DNA of 64,000 nt from Frateuria flava (lineage in GTDB: Bacteria > Pseudomonadota > Gammaproteobacteria > Xanthomonadales > Rhodanobacteraceae), in contig NZ_JAGJRS010000013.1 of assembly GCF_017837635.1 (NCBI RefSeq), positions 1 through 64,000 on the forward strand, read 5' to 3'. The notes under the pieces are model-generated. The model was not told the origin of the DNA and ran no database searches. It saw only the letters and a list, made by a program, of their open reading frames with translations. Position 1 is the first letter of the stretch. Every line of letters begins with the position of its first letter. Below, piece after piece: positions 56,252 through 64,000 of the stretch. Made by a program: the position numbers and the translations under genes.

Positions 56252-57050
56252 ACGAGCCCTCTCCGGGGAGAGGGTTGGGTGAGGGGCCGGGGCTCGCGGG
56301 AAACTTCCATACAGGCCGTGCTTCCCTCTATAGCTCGCACCCGCTCCCGTGGTCGCAAGACTGACCCCTCACCCCAGCCCTCTCCCCGGAGGGGAGAGGG
56401 CGCAGGCGCGCGGCGGCGCATGCGTCCTCATCTCGCCGATACGAGCCCTCTCCCCTCCGGGGAGAGGGTTGGGTGAGGGGCCGGGGCTCGCGGGAAACTT
56501 CCATACAGGCCGTACTTCCCTCCAAAAGCTCGCACCCGCTCCCATGGTCGCAAGACTGACCCCTCACCCCAGCCCTCTCCCCGGAGGGGAGAGGGAGCAG
56601 GCTCGCGGCCGCGCATGCGTCCTCATCTCGCCGATACGAGCCCTCTCCCCTCCGGGGAGAGGGTTGGGTGAGGGGCCGGGGCTCGCGGGAAACTTCCATA
56701 CAGGCCGTGCTTGTCTCTAAAAGCTCACACCCGCTGCCATGGTCGCAAGGTTGCCCCCTCACCCCAGCCCTCTCCCCGGAGGGGAGAGGGAGCAGGCTCG
56801 CGGCGGCGCATGCGTCCTCATCTCGCCGATACGAACCCTCTCCCCTCCGGGGAGAGGGTTGGGTGAGGGGCCGGGGCTCGCGGGAAACTTCCATACAGGC
56901 CGTGCTTCCCTCTAAAGCTCGCACCCGCTGCCATGGTCGCAAGACTGACCCCTCACCCCAGCCCTCCCCCCCCGGAGGGGAGAGGGCGCAGGCGCGCGGC
57001 GGCGCATGCGTCCTCGTCTCGTCGATACCAGCCTTCTCCCGGAGGGAGAG
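56252..57050. repeat. Tandem array of four ~195-bp units with nested CCCTCTCC hairpins
   Basis: The block starting ACGAGCCCTCTC recurs at 56252, 56441, 56636, 56831 (ACGAA) and, as a partial copy, 57027, giving periods of 189, 195, 195 and 196 bp. Each unit contains a palindrome CCCTCTCCCC-TCCGGGGAGAGGG-TTGGGTGAGGGG, a ~75-bp spacer (CTCGCGGGAAACTTCCATAC ... GGTCGCAAG), the inverted block CCCCTCACCCCAGCCCTCTC ..., and a second spacer (CGGCGCATGCGTCCTC). So units are themselves inverted repeats. The 295-codon frame on the minus strand, with repeated LTQPSPRRGEG and LPSGERAGVRG peptides, is a by-product of the repeat. Confidence 0.9.
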
Positions 57051-57207
57051 GCGCCGGGCACCCCATTTGGCCGTCCAGCCGTCTGCCGCCTGAACGGGTA
57101 TGAAACCTTCCCCCCCGGGTAGTACGCTGGCCTGCAAACCGTAGCCGCCGCGTGTATCATGCGCGGCTTCTTTATCTCTGTATCCGAAAGGAAGGATATA
57201 ACCCGCG
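57051..57207. promoter_or_regulatory. metK upstream region
   Basis: A -10 TATCAT (57155-57160), with CTGCAA 17 bp upstream (57132-57137), gives a leader of about 40 nt ending in AAGGAAGGA and the ATG at 57208. No known SAM riboswitch fold is seen in this short leader. Confidence 0.5.
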
Positions 57208-58419
57208 ATGAGCAACTACCTCTTCACCTCCGAGTCGGTCTCCGAAGGCCATCCCGACAAGGTCGCCGACCAGATCTCCGACGCCGTCCTCGACGCGATC
57301 CTTGCGCAGGACCCGCGCGCGCGCGTGGCGTGCGAGACCATGGTGAAGACCGGCGTGGCGATCGTCGCCGGCGAGATCACCACGTCCGCCTGGATCGACC
57401 TGGAGGGCCTGACCCGCAAGGTGATCCTGGACATCGGCTATGACTCCTCCGAGGTCGGTTTCGATGGCGCCACCTGCGGCGTGCTCAACCTGATCGGCAA
57501 GCAGTCGCCCGACATCAACCAGGGCGTGGACCGCAAGAAGCCCGAGGAACAGGGCGCCGGCGACCAGGGCCTGATGTTCGGCTACGCCACCAATGAAACG
57601 CGCGACTTCATGCCGGCGGCGATCTACTACTCGCACCGCCTGGTCGAGCAGCAGGCCAAGATCCGCAAGAAGAAGAATTCGCCGCTGCCGTGGCTGCGTC
57701 CGGACGCCAAGAGCCAGGTGACCCTGCGCTACGAGAACGACGTGGCCGTCGCCATCGACGCCGTCGTGCTCTCGACGCAGCACGACCCGGGCATCAAGCA
57801 GAAGGATCTGGTGGAGGCGGTGCGCGAGGAGATCCTCAAGCCCGTGCTGCCGGCCAAGCTGCTGCACAAGGGCACCAAGTTCCATATCAACCCGACCGGC
57901 AAGTTCGTGATCGGCGGCCCGGTGGGCGACTGCGGCCTGACCGGCCGCAAGATCATCGTCGACACCTACGGTGGCTGGGCCCGTCACGGTGGTGGCGCGT
58001 TCTCGGGCAAGGATCCGTCCAAGGTCGACCGCTCGGCCGCGTATGCGGCGCGCTACGTCGCCAAGAACGTCGTGGCCGCCGGCCTGGCCGACCGCTGCGA
58101 GGTGCAGGTCTCCTACGCGATCGGCGTGGCCGAGCCGACCTCGATCTCGGTGACCACCTTCGGCACCGGCAAGATTCCGGACGAGAAGATCGAAAAGCTG
58201 ATCCGCAAGCACTTCGACCTGCGTCCGTACGGCATCATCAAGATGCTCGACCTGATCCACCCGATGTACCAGCAGACCGCCAGCTACGGCCACTTCGGTC
58301 GCCAGCCCTACGAGATGAAGGCCGCCGACGGCTCGACCTTCACCGCGTTCTCGTGGGAGAAGACCGACAAGGCCGAGGCGCTGCGCGCCGACGCCGGCCT
58401 GGGCGGCAAGCGCAAGTAA
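57208..58419 (+). CDS. metK: S-adenosylmethionine synthetase
   Basis: Makes S-adenosylmethionine from methionine and ATP. The 403-residue protein opens [20 protein letters not shown], with [12 protein letters not shown] (ATP loop), [20 protein letters not shown] (the GGGAFSGKD signature) and a catalytic His-Asp region. E. coli MetK has 384 residues; the extra length is an internal stretch ([19 protein letters not shown], about 105-123), as in other Xanthomonadales. ATG 57208 has GGAAGGA about 11 nt upstream. A strong terminator follows. Confidence 0.98.
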   Translation: MSNYLFTSESVSEGHPDKVADQISDAVLDAILAQDPRARVACETMVKTGVAIVAGEITTSAWIDLEGLTRKVILDIGYDSSEVGFDGATCGVLNLIGKQSPDINQGVDRKKPEEQGAGDQGLMFGYATNETRDFMPAAIYYSHRLVEQQAKIRKKKNSPLPWLRPDAKSQVTLRYENDVAVAIDAVVLSTQHDPGIKQKDLVEAVREEILKPVLPAKLLHKGTKFHINPTGKFVIGGPVGDCGLTGRKIIVDTYGGWARHGGGAFSGKDPSKVDRSAAYAARYVAKNVVAAGLADRCEVQVSYAIGVAEPTSISVTTFGTGKIPDEKIEKLIRKHFDLRPYGIIKMLDLIHPMYQQTASYGHFGRQPYEMKAADGSTFTAFSWEKTDKAEALRADAGLGGKRK

Positions 58420-58440
58420 GCGCTTCAGCGCGACAAAAAA

Positions 58441-58466
58441 AAAACCCGCGGTTCGCCGCGGGTTTT
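58441..58466. terminator. Bidirectional terminator between metK and the S11 peptidase gene
   Basis: AAAACCCGCGG-TTCG-CCGCGGGTTTT is an 11-bp perfect stem with a stable TTCG loop; A-tracts on the left and T-tracts on the right serve both convergent genes. Confidence 0.95.
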
Positions 58467-58495
58467 TTATGTGCGTCAGTACGGTCGGCGCAAGC

Positions 58496-59548
58496 TCAGT
58501 CGTCGCCACCCCTGGCGGCCGCGGGCTTGCTCTTGCGATCGGCCAGCTTGACCCGGTGATGGCTCGCGCGGTGGCTGGATCGACGCGCGGTCGCCGTCTT
58601 GCCATGGCGCTTGGCGTGCCGCGTGGCCGCCGCCGGCGCCGGATCGGCCTCGGCGTTGGCGATGGGCGAAAGCGCGGCCAGCACGCGATGGGCCACGCCT
58701 GTGGCCGGCTGGCCGGTGGCAGCCAGGGCAGCCGCCGCTTCGCTCTGCTCGAAGCCGGCATCAAGCAGGCTTGCCATCAGCCGGTCGCGCTTGGCCGCGG
58801 TGCGACCACCCAGCACGACGGCGAACAGGCGGTGACCATCGCGCACGGCGGTGGAAGCGAGGTTGAAACCCGAGGCGGCGATGTAACCGGTCTTCAGGCC
58901 GTCCATGCCCTCGTAACGTTCCATCAGATGGTTGTGGCCGTGCACCACACGCCCCTGGAACGTGAACTCGGTGGTCGAGAAGTAGTGCGCGTACTGCGGG
59001 AAGTCGCGGTACAGCGCCATGGCCAGCGTCAGCAGGTCGCGCGCGGTCGAGAAGTTCTTCGGGTCGGGCAGGCCCGAGGCATTGTCGAAATGCGTGCTGG
59101 CCATGCCGAGCAGCGCTGCCTGGGCGTTCATCATGTCGGCAAAGCCCGCTTCCGAACCGCCAATGCTTTCGGCCGCCACGGAGGCCGCGTCGTTGGCCGA
59201 CTTGGTCACCATCGCCAGGATGCAGTCCTGCACCGAAATGTTCTGGCCCGGGCGCAGGCCGAGCTTGCTCGGTTCCCGGTTGGACGCCCAGCGGGACACC
59301 GGCAGGTTGTCCTCGAGCGTGAGGCGGCCGGCTTTGAGCTCACGGAAGGTGAGGTAGAGCGTCATCATCTTGGTCAGCGAGGCCGGGTAGTTCTGCTCGT
59401 CGGCATTGACCTGCCCCAGCACGCGTCCGGTGGTGGCGTCCACCACGATGGCCGCCTGGCCGGCATGGGCCACGCTGGCGACCAGCCACAACAGGGCGAC
59501 CATCCACAGCGCGCCGAGCCTGTTGAGCGAAAGCGATTCTGAATTCAC
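58496..59548 (-). CDS. D-alanyl-D-alanine peptidase, S11 family (PBP5/PBP7-like)
   Basis: Serine peptidase that trims or cleaves peptidoglycan stem peptides in the periplasm. The product has a signal peptide (about 1-27, LGALWMVALLWLVASVAHA), then the S11 motifs YPASLTKMMTLY (SxxK), KSANDAASV (SxN) and DGLKTGYI (KTG), and a Lys/Arg/His-rich tail (about 300-350, RHAKRHGKTATARRSSHRAS) with no membrane anchor, unlike PBP5. Without the C-terminal beta domain it resembles PBP7. Start GTG 59548 is chosen for its GGGGA about 8 nt upstream; ATG 59581 would add 11 residues. Confidence 0.9.
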   Translation of the reverse strand: MNSESLSLNRLGALWMVALLWLVASVAHAGQAAIVVDATTGRVLGQVNADEQNYPASLTKMMTLYLTFRELKAGRLTLEDNLPVSRWASNREPSKLGLRPGQNISVQDCILAMVTKSANDAASVAAESIGGSEAGFADMMNAQAALLGMASTHFDNASGLPDPKNFSTARDLLTLAMALYRDFPQYAHYFSTTEFTFQGRVVHGHNHLMERYEGMDGLKTGYIAASGFNLASTAVRDGHRLFAVVLGGRTAAKRDRLMASLLDAGFEQSEAAAALAATGQPATGVAHRVLAALSPIANAEADPAPAAATRHAKRHGKTATARRSSHRASHHRVKLADRKSKPAAARGGDD

Positions 59549-59761
59549 ACCGTTGTTCCCCGCCGCCGCCGACGACGTCATGTAGCGTTGAACTAACCTT
59601 AATGCAGGGCGCCTCCGAATTGCCAGAAGTTCGTCCTGCAAATGGCTGTTGCGGCGAGATTTTGTTTCAAGGTGTCGAATCTATCCGGTCGAGCTCGCTT
59701 GGCCGCGGGCCCGATTTTCGGGCGCTCGGGAGGCCGCGCGTCCGGCGAGCGATGCGAAGGC

Positions 59762-62656
59762 TCAGTTGTCGCCCGCGGATGCAGGCAGGCGCGACGCCCG
59801 GTCGTCGACCGCCTCCATCGCCTCTTCGCGCACGCTGCGCATGCCGGCGTTGAGCGTTTCGGGCTTCATCGCGATCACCGGCTGCAGGTAGGTGGTGAGC
59901 ACGTGCCGCGCGCCGGCCGCATCGTCCAGCTTGCGCAGCACCACGTACAGCCGCGAGGCGCTCTCGATGGTGTGCGCGTCGGTGTCGCCCAGCGTGCGTG
60001 CGCGGCCCTCCAGCGCCCTGGCATGGGCATCGCGCGCGCGCAGCCAGTGGCCGGCGCTGGTCTCGATCCGGCCGATCAGGTCGTAGGTCGCCAGCGTCAT
60101 CGGATGATCCTCGCCGAGCTGGCGGCGCAGCGCATCGAGCACCTGCTCGCCCTGCTTGCTGGCCTCGACGTACTGGCCGTTGCCACACAGCAGACTGGCC
60201 AGGCTGCCACGCGCATACAGGGTGCTGAAGTGGTCCGGGCCGAGCGTGCGGGTGCGGCCGGCCAGTATCTCGCGCTCCATGGCGATGGCCTCGGGGTAGC
60301 GGTCCTGCTTGGACAGCAGTCGCACCATGTCGGTCATGGCATCGAGCGTTTGCGGATTGTCCGACCCGAGCACGCGCCGGTACGCCTGGATGATCGTGTC
60401 CAGGCGCGCGTGCACTTGCGCCAGGGTCGTCGGGTCGAGCGCAAGGCGCACCTCGTTCGATGCCGCCAGCGCGCGCGCCTGCAAGGTCAGCGGATGGTCG
60501 GCGCCCAGGCGGCGTTGGCGTATCGCCGCCACGTCCTGTGCCAGGGCGAGCGAGCGCTCGTATTTGTTTTCCTGCGAGAACAGCAGCCGGGCCAGGGTGA
60601 GCGTGGTGGCCAGCGTTTCCGGATGTTCGGCGCCGAACGCCTGCCGGTACAGCGGCACCAGGTATTCCAGTTCGGCCCGGGCGCGGCTGCGCTCGCCCAG
60701 TTGGGTGAGCGTTTCCACGCGATCACGGCGCAGCCGCAGCAGGCCTTCGTCGGTGGCGGGAAGACGTGGCGCCAGTCCGGCGTAGAGCGCCTCCTGCCGG
60801 TTCAGTGCCTGTCCGAGGTGGCCCTGCGCGGCAAGCACGCGTGCCCGCCCGGACAGCACGGCCACCTGCAGCGGATCGGCCGGCGACAAGGCCGCTGCCG
60901 CCGGCAACGCGGCGTCGTAGACCTGCGCCGCCTGGTCGATCTGGCCGCCGCGGTAAAGCGCATCGGCCAGATCGGCGCGCGCGGACACCAGCGCCTTGTC
61001 GCCCGCGGGCAGGCGCTGCAGCCGCACCTTCACCACAGTGCGCAGCTCCTCGGCCGCGTGCGCATAGCTGCCGATGGTCAACAGCACCCGGGCCAGCGAC
61101 TGGCGCATGTCGGCAGCCGGCAGCGGCGAGTCCGCGAAGTCGTGGTCGAGCCGGGCCAACGCATGGCTCACCACATAGGTATCCAGCGCAGCGCTGGCCG
61201 ATCCGGAAGCATCGATGCCGGCAAGCGCCTGCTCCAGTTGCTTGCGATCGATGGCGTGCGCGCCCAGTGCATCGAAGCGCGCGAGTACGCGGATGCGCTC
61301 GTCGTGGGTCAGCGCGTGCCCCATCGCGTCGATGTCCACGCTCTGCAACATGGACTGCTGGAAATCGACCATCCGCTCGAGATCGTGCTGACGCTGCTCG
61401 GCCAGCCGCTGCGCCTGGCGTGTCTGCGCCAGCGCAAGCAGCGAAGCGGTGAGGCCGGCCAGCACGGCGGCCAGCACCATCCCCGCGGCCGCCAGCGGCC
61501 AACGGTTGCGCTGGACGTAGCGGCGCAGCCGGTACCACTGGCGGCCACGGCGCGCCTTGACCGGCCGATGCGCGAGGTAATGGCGCAGATCCTGGGCGAA
61601 TTCGGCGACGGTCGCGTAGCGCTGGCTGACCTGCCGGCGCAGCGCCTTGAGCACGATCGCATCGACATCGGCCGGGATCGACTTCGAGGCCCTGCGCTGG
61701 TTGGCCGGCGCCGTGCGCAGACTGCGGCTGGGCGCCTCGACCTGGCCGCCGATGATCGCGTTGGACAACAGGTGCGGCGTGACCAGGTGCTGGTAGGGAC
61801 GGCGCCCGGCGATCAGCTGGTACAGCACCACGCCCAGCGAATAGACGTCCGCGCCCGTGGTCAGCGGCTGCTGCTCGATCTGTTCGGGGCTGGCGTAGGC
61901 CAGCGTCAGCGCGTGCGCCGCGGTGGCGGTGGCAAGCACCTGTCCGCCCTCCTCGATGAGGCGCGCGATGCCGAAATCCAGCAGCTTGGGAACGCCATCG
62001 GCAGTGACCAGGATATTGGCCGGCTTGATGTCGCGATGGATCACCAGGTTGCGATGGGCGAACTCGACCGCATCGCACACCTTCAGAAAAAGCACGATGC
62101 GTTCGTTCAGCGACAGCGTGTGCGCATCGCACCACTCGTCGATGCGTCGGCCTTCGACGTATTCCATCGCCAGGAACGGTTGGCCGCCATCCATGACGCC
62201 GCCGTCGAGCAGGCGCGCGATGCCGGGGTGTTCCAGCCGCGCCAGCAGTCGGCGTTCCTGGCTGAAGCGCTCGTGCAGGATCGGCGAGCCCTGCGCGGAC
62301 GCATTCAGGAACTTCAGCGCGACCTGCTGGGTGAAGCCCTCGTCGCAGCGCTCGGCCAGGTAGACCATGCCCATGCCGCCCTCGCCGAGCATGCGCAGGA
62401 TGCGGTAGTTGCGCGGGGCCGTGGCCTGCGCCTGCTGGCCGCTCAGATCGGGCGGGACGGCCGCCGGCGAAAACGGCAGCGTGGCGGTATGCGTGCGCTC
62501 GATCGCCTCGAGCATCCAGCGCACCTCGCGCTCGAGTTCGGTGTCCTTGCCCACGTGCTCGCCGATCAGCGCATCGCGCGCGGACGCATGCACGTCCATC
62601 GCCGCCATGGCGATGCGCTTGGCTTCAACGTAGCGATCGGTCAGCTGCCCTGCCAT
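59762..62656 (-). CDS. Membrane Ser/Thr protein kinase with TPR domain
   Basis: A 964-residue receptor-like kinase. After an N-terminal helical region (about 1-80) comes a Hanks-type kinase domain (about 84-365): GEGGMGMVY (91-99), catalytic Lys115 in ALKFL, HRDIKPANIL (207-216), DFG (227-229), ASPEQ and DVYSLGVVLYQL, all intact. One membrane segment follows (about 386-410), then about 550 periplasmic residues of TPR type (blocks such as AFGAEHPETLATTLTLARL, LGPDHFSTLYARGSLASLL). Relatives in Xanthomonadales usually lie beside an ECF sigma factor gene; none is seen within the 3' neighbourhood here. GGGGGAT lies 4 nt before the ATG at 62656. Confidence 0.94.
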   Translation of the reverse strand: MAGQLTDRYVEAKRIAMAAMDVHASARDALIGEHVGKDTELEREVRWMLEAIERTHTATLPFSPAAVPPDLSGQQAQATAPRNYRILRMLGEGGMGMVYLAERCDEGFTQQVALKFLNASAQGSPILHERFSQERRLLARLEHPGIARLLDGGVMDGGQPFLAMEYVEGRRIDEWCDAHTLSLNERIVLFLKVCDAVEFAHRNLVIHRDIKPANILVTADGVPKLLDFGIARLIEEGGQVLATATAAHALTLAYASPEQIEQQPLTTGADVYSLGVVLYQLIAGRRPYQHLVTPHLLSNAIIGGQVEAPSRSLRTAPANQRRASKSIPADVDAIVLKALRRQVSQRYATVAEFAQDLRHYLAHRPVKARRGRQWYRLRRYVQRNRWPLAAAGMVLAAVLAGLTASLLALAQTRQAQRLAEQRQHDLERMVDFQQSMLQSVDIDAMGHALTHDERIRVLARFDALGAHAIDRKQLEQALAGIDASGSASAALDTYVVSHALARLDHDFADSPLPAADMRQSLARVLLTIGSYAHAAEELRTVVKVRLQRLPAGDKALVSARADLADALYRGGQIDQAAQVYDAALPAAAALSPADPLQVAVLSGRARVLAAQGHLGQALNRQEALYAGLAPRLPATDEGLLRLRRDRVETLTQLGERSRARAELEYLVPLYRQAFGAEHPETLATTLTLARLLFSQENKYERSLALAQDVAAIRQRRLGADHPLTLQARALAASNEVRLALDPTTLAQVHARLDTIIQAYRRVLGSDNPQTLDAMTDMVRLLSKQDRYPEAIAMEREILAGRTRTLGPDHFSTLYARGSLASLLCGNGQYVEASKQGEQVLDALRRQLGEDHPMTLATYDLIGRIETSAGHWLRARDAHARALEGRARTLGDTDAHTIESASRLYVVLRKLDDAAGARHVLTTYLQPVIAMKPETLNAGMRSVREEAMEAVDDRASRLPASAGDN

Positions 62657-62885
62657 GCGATCCCCCGGTCCCGGCGGGGATTATGGTGCCGGTTTCACAT
62701 GGAAATCACATGTCGCGGCATCCAGGTATCCCGCCGGATAGGGCCGCCCGCCGAGGCCGAGGGCTCCTGGATCGGCAAAGCCCCTTGCAGGAGCGCAACC
62801 TGTAGGCGACCGGGAAGCCTGGAAGTCGCGCACAGGCTGCGCTCGTGCAGGTCTTCCATCAGGCCAAGGTTCGCGGCCCGGAGGC
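62657..62885. other. 229-bp gap before the kinase gene
   Basis: Contains an imperfect TTTCACATGG-AAATCACATG direct repeat near 62693 and a GCAGGAGCGCAACCTGTAG dispersed-repeat fragment near 62788. No gene or clear terminator is seen. Confidence 0.4.
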
Positions 62886-64000
62886 TCAGACCTTGGCGAG
62901 GATCCGCACGTCCGCCGAGCCGCCGGCGCGGAAGGCGACGGTGCGCGAACCGATCCGCTCGAAGCCCAGGTCAATGGTGTCGCCGCCGACATCGAGCCGG
63001 TGCAGGGTCAGCCGGTCCACGCCCTCGGGCAGCCGCGGCCGGTCGATGCGCACTTCGCCACGGCAGCCATCGACGGTCACGCCCAGGCAGGCCTGCAGCA
63101 TCATGAACACCGAACCGGCGGCCCACGCCTGCGGCAGGCAGGCGACCGGGTAGGCGATCGGCGGCTCACCGGTGGCGCGCGGGAAGCCGCAGAACAGCTC
63201 CGGCAGGCGCATGCCGAAGTGCACGGCCGCCTCGAAGGTCTCGCCGAGCAGGCGCACCGCGTCCTCGCGCTCGCCGTAGTGGGCCATGCCGGCGGCGCAG
63301 ATCGCCACGTCGTGCGGCCATACCGAGCCGTCGTGGTACGACATCGGGTTGTAGCGGGCCTGCTGCATCGCCAGCGTGCGCACGCCCCAGCCGCTGTCGA
63401 ACGGGGCGGAGCGGAACTGGCGGATCACCTTCTTCGCCCGCCACAGCTTGGGCAGGCCCACGTACAGCAGATGGCCGACGTTCGACGCACGCACGCGGCA
63501 CAGCGTGTCGTCGCCGTCGCGGGCGATGCCGTAGTTGCACATCTCCTCGTCCCAGAACAGGTCTTCGATCGCCTTGCGCATGGTCAGCGCACGGTGGCGC
63601 CACCCCGCCGCCGCCTCGTCGTCGCCGCGTCGCTCGGCCAGGCGGGCCATGGCGATGAGTGCGGCATACACGTAGCCCTGCACTTCCACCAGCGCGATCG
63701 GCGCCGGCGGAATGCGTCCGTCGGCATGGAACACCGAATCCTCGCTGTCCTTCCAGCCCTGGTTGAGCAGGCCGCCCTTCTCGCCCTGCGCGTAGGTGAG
63801 AAAGCCGTGCGGGTCGCGGTCGCAGGTGCGTTCGATCCAGCCCATCGCGGCGGTGAGCGCGGGCCACAGCTTGTCGATGAAGACGTCGTCGCCGGTGCGC
63901 TCGGCATACGCGCCGGCAAGCATCACGTACAGCGGTGTGGTATCGACCCCGCCGTAGTAGCGACCGAAGGGTACTTCGCCCAACTCCGCCATCTCGCTCT
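62886..64000 (-). CDS. Amylo-alpha-1,6-glucosidase-like (GH63-type) enzyme, 5' end beyond the window
   Basis: C-terminal part (at least 371 residues) of a glycoside hydrolase with an (alpha/alpha)6 barrel, of the amylo-alpha-1,6-glucosidase/MGH1 family. Visible signatures: FGRYYGGVDTTPLYVML, LTYAQGEKGGLLNQGWKDSE (NQGWKDS is characteristic), FWDEEMCNYGIA, YNPMSYHDGSVWPHDVAI and ACLPQAWAAGSVFMMLQACL (given in short pieces). The sequence continues upstream of 64000, so the N-terminal domain and start are outside. The ATG at 63992 is internal. It is probably part of a glycogen or trehalose locus; neighbours to the right are not visible. Confidence 0.85.
   Translation of the reverse strand, partial: SEMAELGEVPFGRYYGGVDTTPLYVMLAGAYAERTGDDVFIDKLWPALTAAMGWIERTCDRDPHGFLTYAQGEKGGLLNQGWKDSEDSVFHADGRIPPAPIALVEVQGYVYAALIAMARLAERRGDDEAAAGWRHRALTMRKAIEDLFWDEEMCNYGIARDGDDTLCRVRASNVGHLLYVGLPKLWRAKKVIRQFRSAPFDSGWGVRTLAMQQARYNPMSYHDGSVWPHDVAICAAGMAHYGEREDAVRLLGETFEAAVHFGMRLPELFCGFPRATGEPPIAYPVACLPQAWAAGSVFMMLQACLGVTVDGCRGEVRIDRPRLPEGVDRLTLHRLDVGGDTIDLGFERIGSRTVAFRAGGSADVRILAKV

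Noticed and set aside
56252-57050. CRISPR array
   Set aside because: Units are 189-196 bp and similar throughout, not short repeats with unique spacers, and no cas genes are near.
57061-57207. SAM riboswitch before metK
   Set aside because: The leader from the likely promoter is only about 40 nt, too short, and no known core was seen.
56328-57215. A 295-codon repeat protein on the minus strand (LTQPSPRRGEG repeats)
   Set aside because: It is a translation of the CCCTCTCC palindromic array; such peptides are well-known false genes and no ribosome site is present.
59642-63106. A 1,154-codon open frame on the plus strand
   Set aside because: It is antisense to the kinase gene; the kinase strand has all Hanks motifs in order, and long antisense frames are expected at this GC content.

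Overview
The window is chromosomal DNA of a GC-rich (roughly 68-70 %) gammaproteobacterium, most likely Xanthomonadales and probably the Rhodanobacteraceae side (Rhodanobacter/Dyella/Luteibacter-like). This rests on the gene orders (lptD-surA-pdxA-rsmA-apaG-apaH; mraZ...ftsZ-lpxC next to dciA, an M23 peptidase and secA; rsmI-lpoA-yraN with rnpB nearby), on a meso-diaminopimelate-type MurE, and on dispersed GTAG-footed REP palindromes of the kind known from Xanthomonas and Stenotrophomonas. The taxonomic call is inference; no rRNA gene is present. There is no prophage, insertion sequence, tRNA or CRISPR array. The window is mostly core housekeeping genome with short accessory stretches and unusually many repeat elements.

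Layout. 1-8.2 kb: ssb, a secreted unknown protein, a DedA-rhodanese fusion, a YajR-like MFS transporter, ispB, and a large periplasmic-sensor diguanylate cyclase split by an in-frame TAG. 8.2-13.7 kb: a secreted dienelactone hydrolase, two ubiquinone hydroxylases, a small membrane protein resembling the solitary B12 transporter BtuM paired with a PduO-type adenosyltransferase, and a histone-deacetylase-like amidohydrolase. 13.9-20.9 kb: the outer-membrane assembly / B6 / rRNA methylation operon lptD-surA-pdxA-rsmA-apaG-apaH. 21.3-25.7 kb: secA, an M23 peptidase and dciA. 25.9-43.1 kb: the complete dcw (division and cell wall) cluster on the minus strand, from mraZ to lpxC, with most genes joined by 4-bp ATGA/GTGA overlaps and with murD missing from its usual place between mraY and ftsW.

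43.4-49.4 kb: rnpB (RNase P RNA), rsmI, divergent lpoA-yraN, a GlcD-like FAD oxidoreductase and a uracil-DNA glycosylase family protein. 49.4-56.2 kb: a LysE/RhtB exporter, a NupG-like nucleoside symporter, a Fur-box-preceded TonB-dependent siderophore receptor with a PepSY membrane reductase, and dusB. 56.25-57.05 kb: a tandem array of four ~195-bp units, each built from inverted CCCTCTCC hairpins. 57.2-64 kb: metK, a D-Ala-D-Ala peptidase, a membrane Ser/Thr kinase with TPR repeats, and the C-terminal part of an amylo-alpha-1,6-glucosidase-like enzyme cut by the window edge.

How the genes work together. Peptidoglycan precursor synthesis (murC, E, F, G, mraY, ddl), the septal machinery (ftsL, I, W, Q, A, Z), the LPS committed step (lpxC) and LPS export (lptD), with SurA, SecA, LpoA and two peptidoglycan hydrolases, make this an envelope-building neighbourhood. 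The features most worth a second look are the split diguanylate cyclase, the BtuM-like/PduO pair, the heptamer-repeat elements inside the dcw cluster (which add repeat-encoded residues to Ddl and perhaps MurG), the absent murD, the four-box MraZ operator, REP elements that supply stop codons, and the tandem hairpin array.
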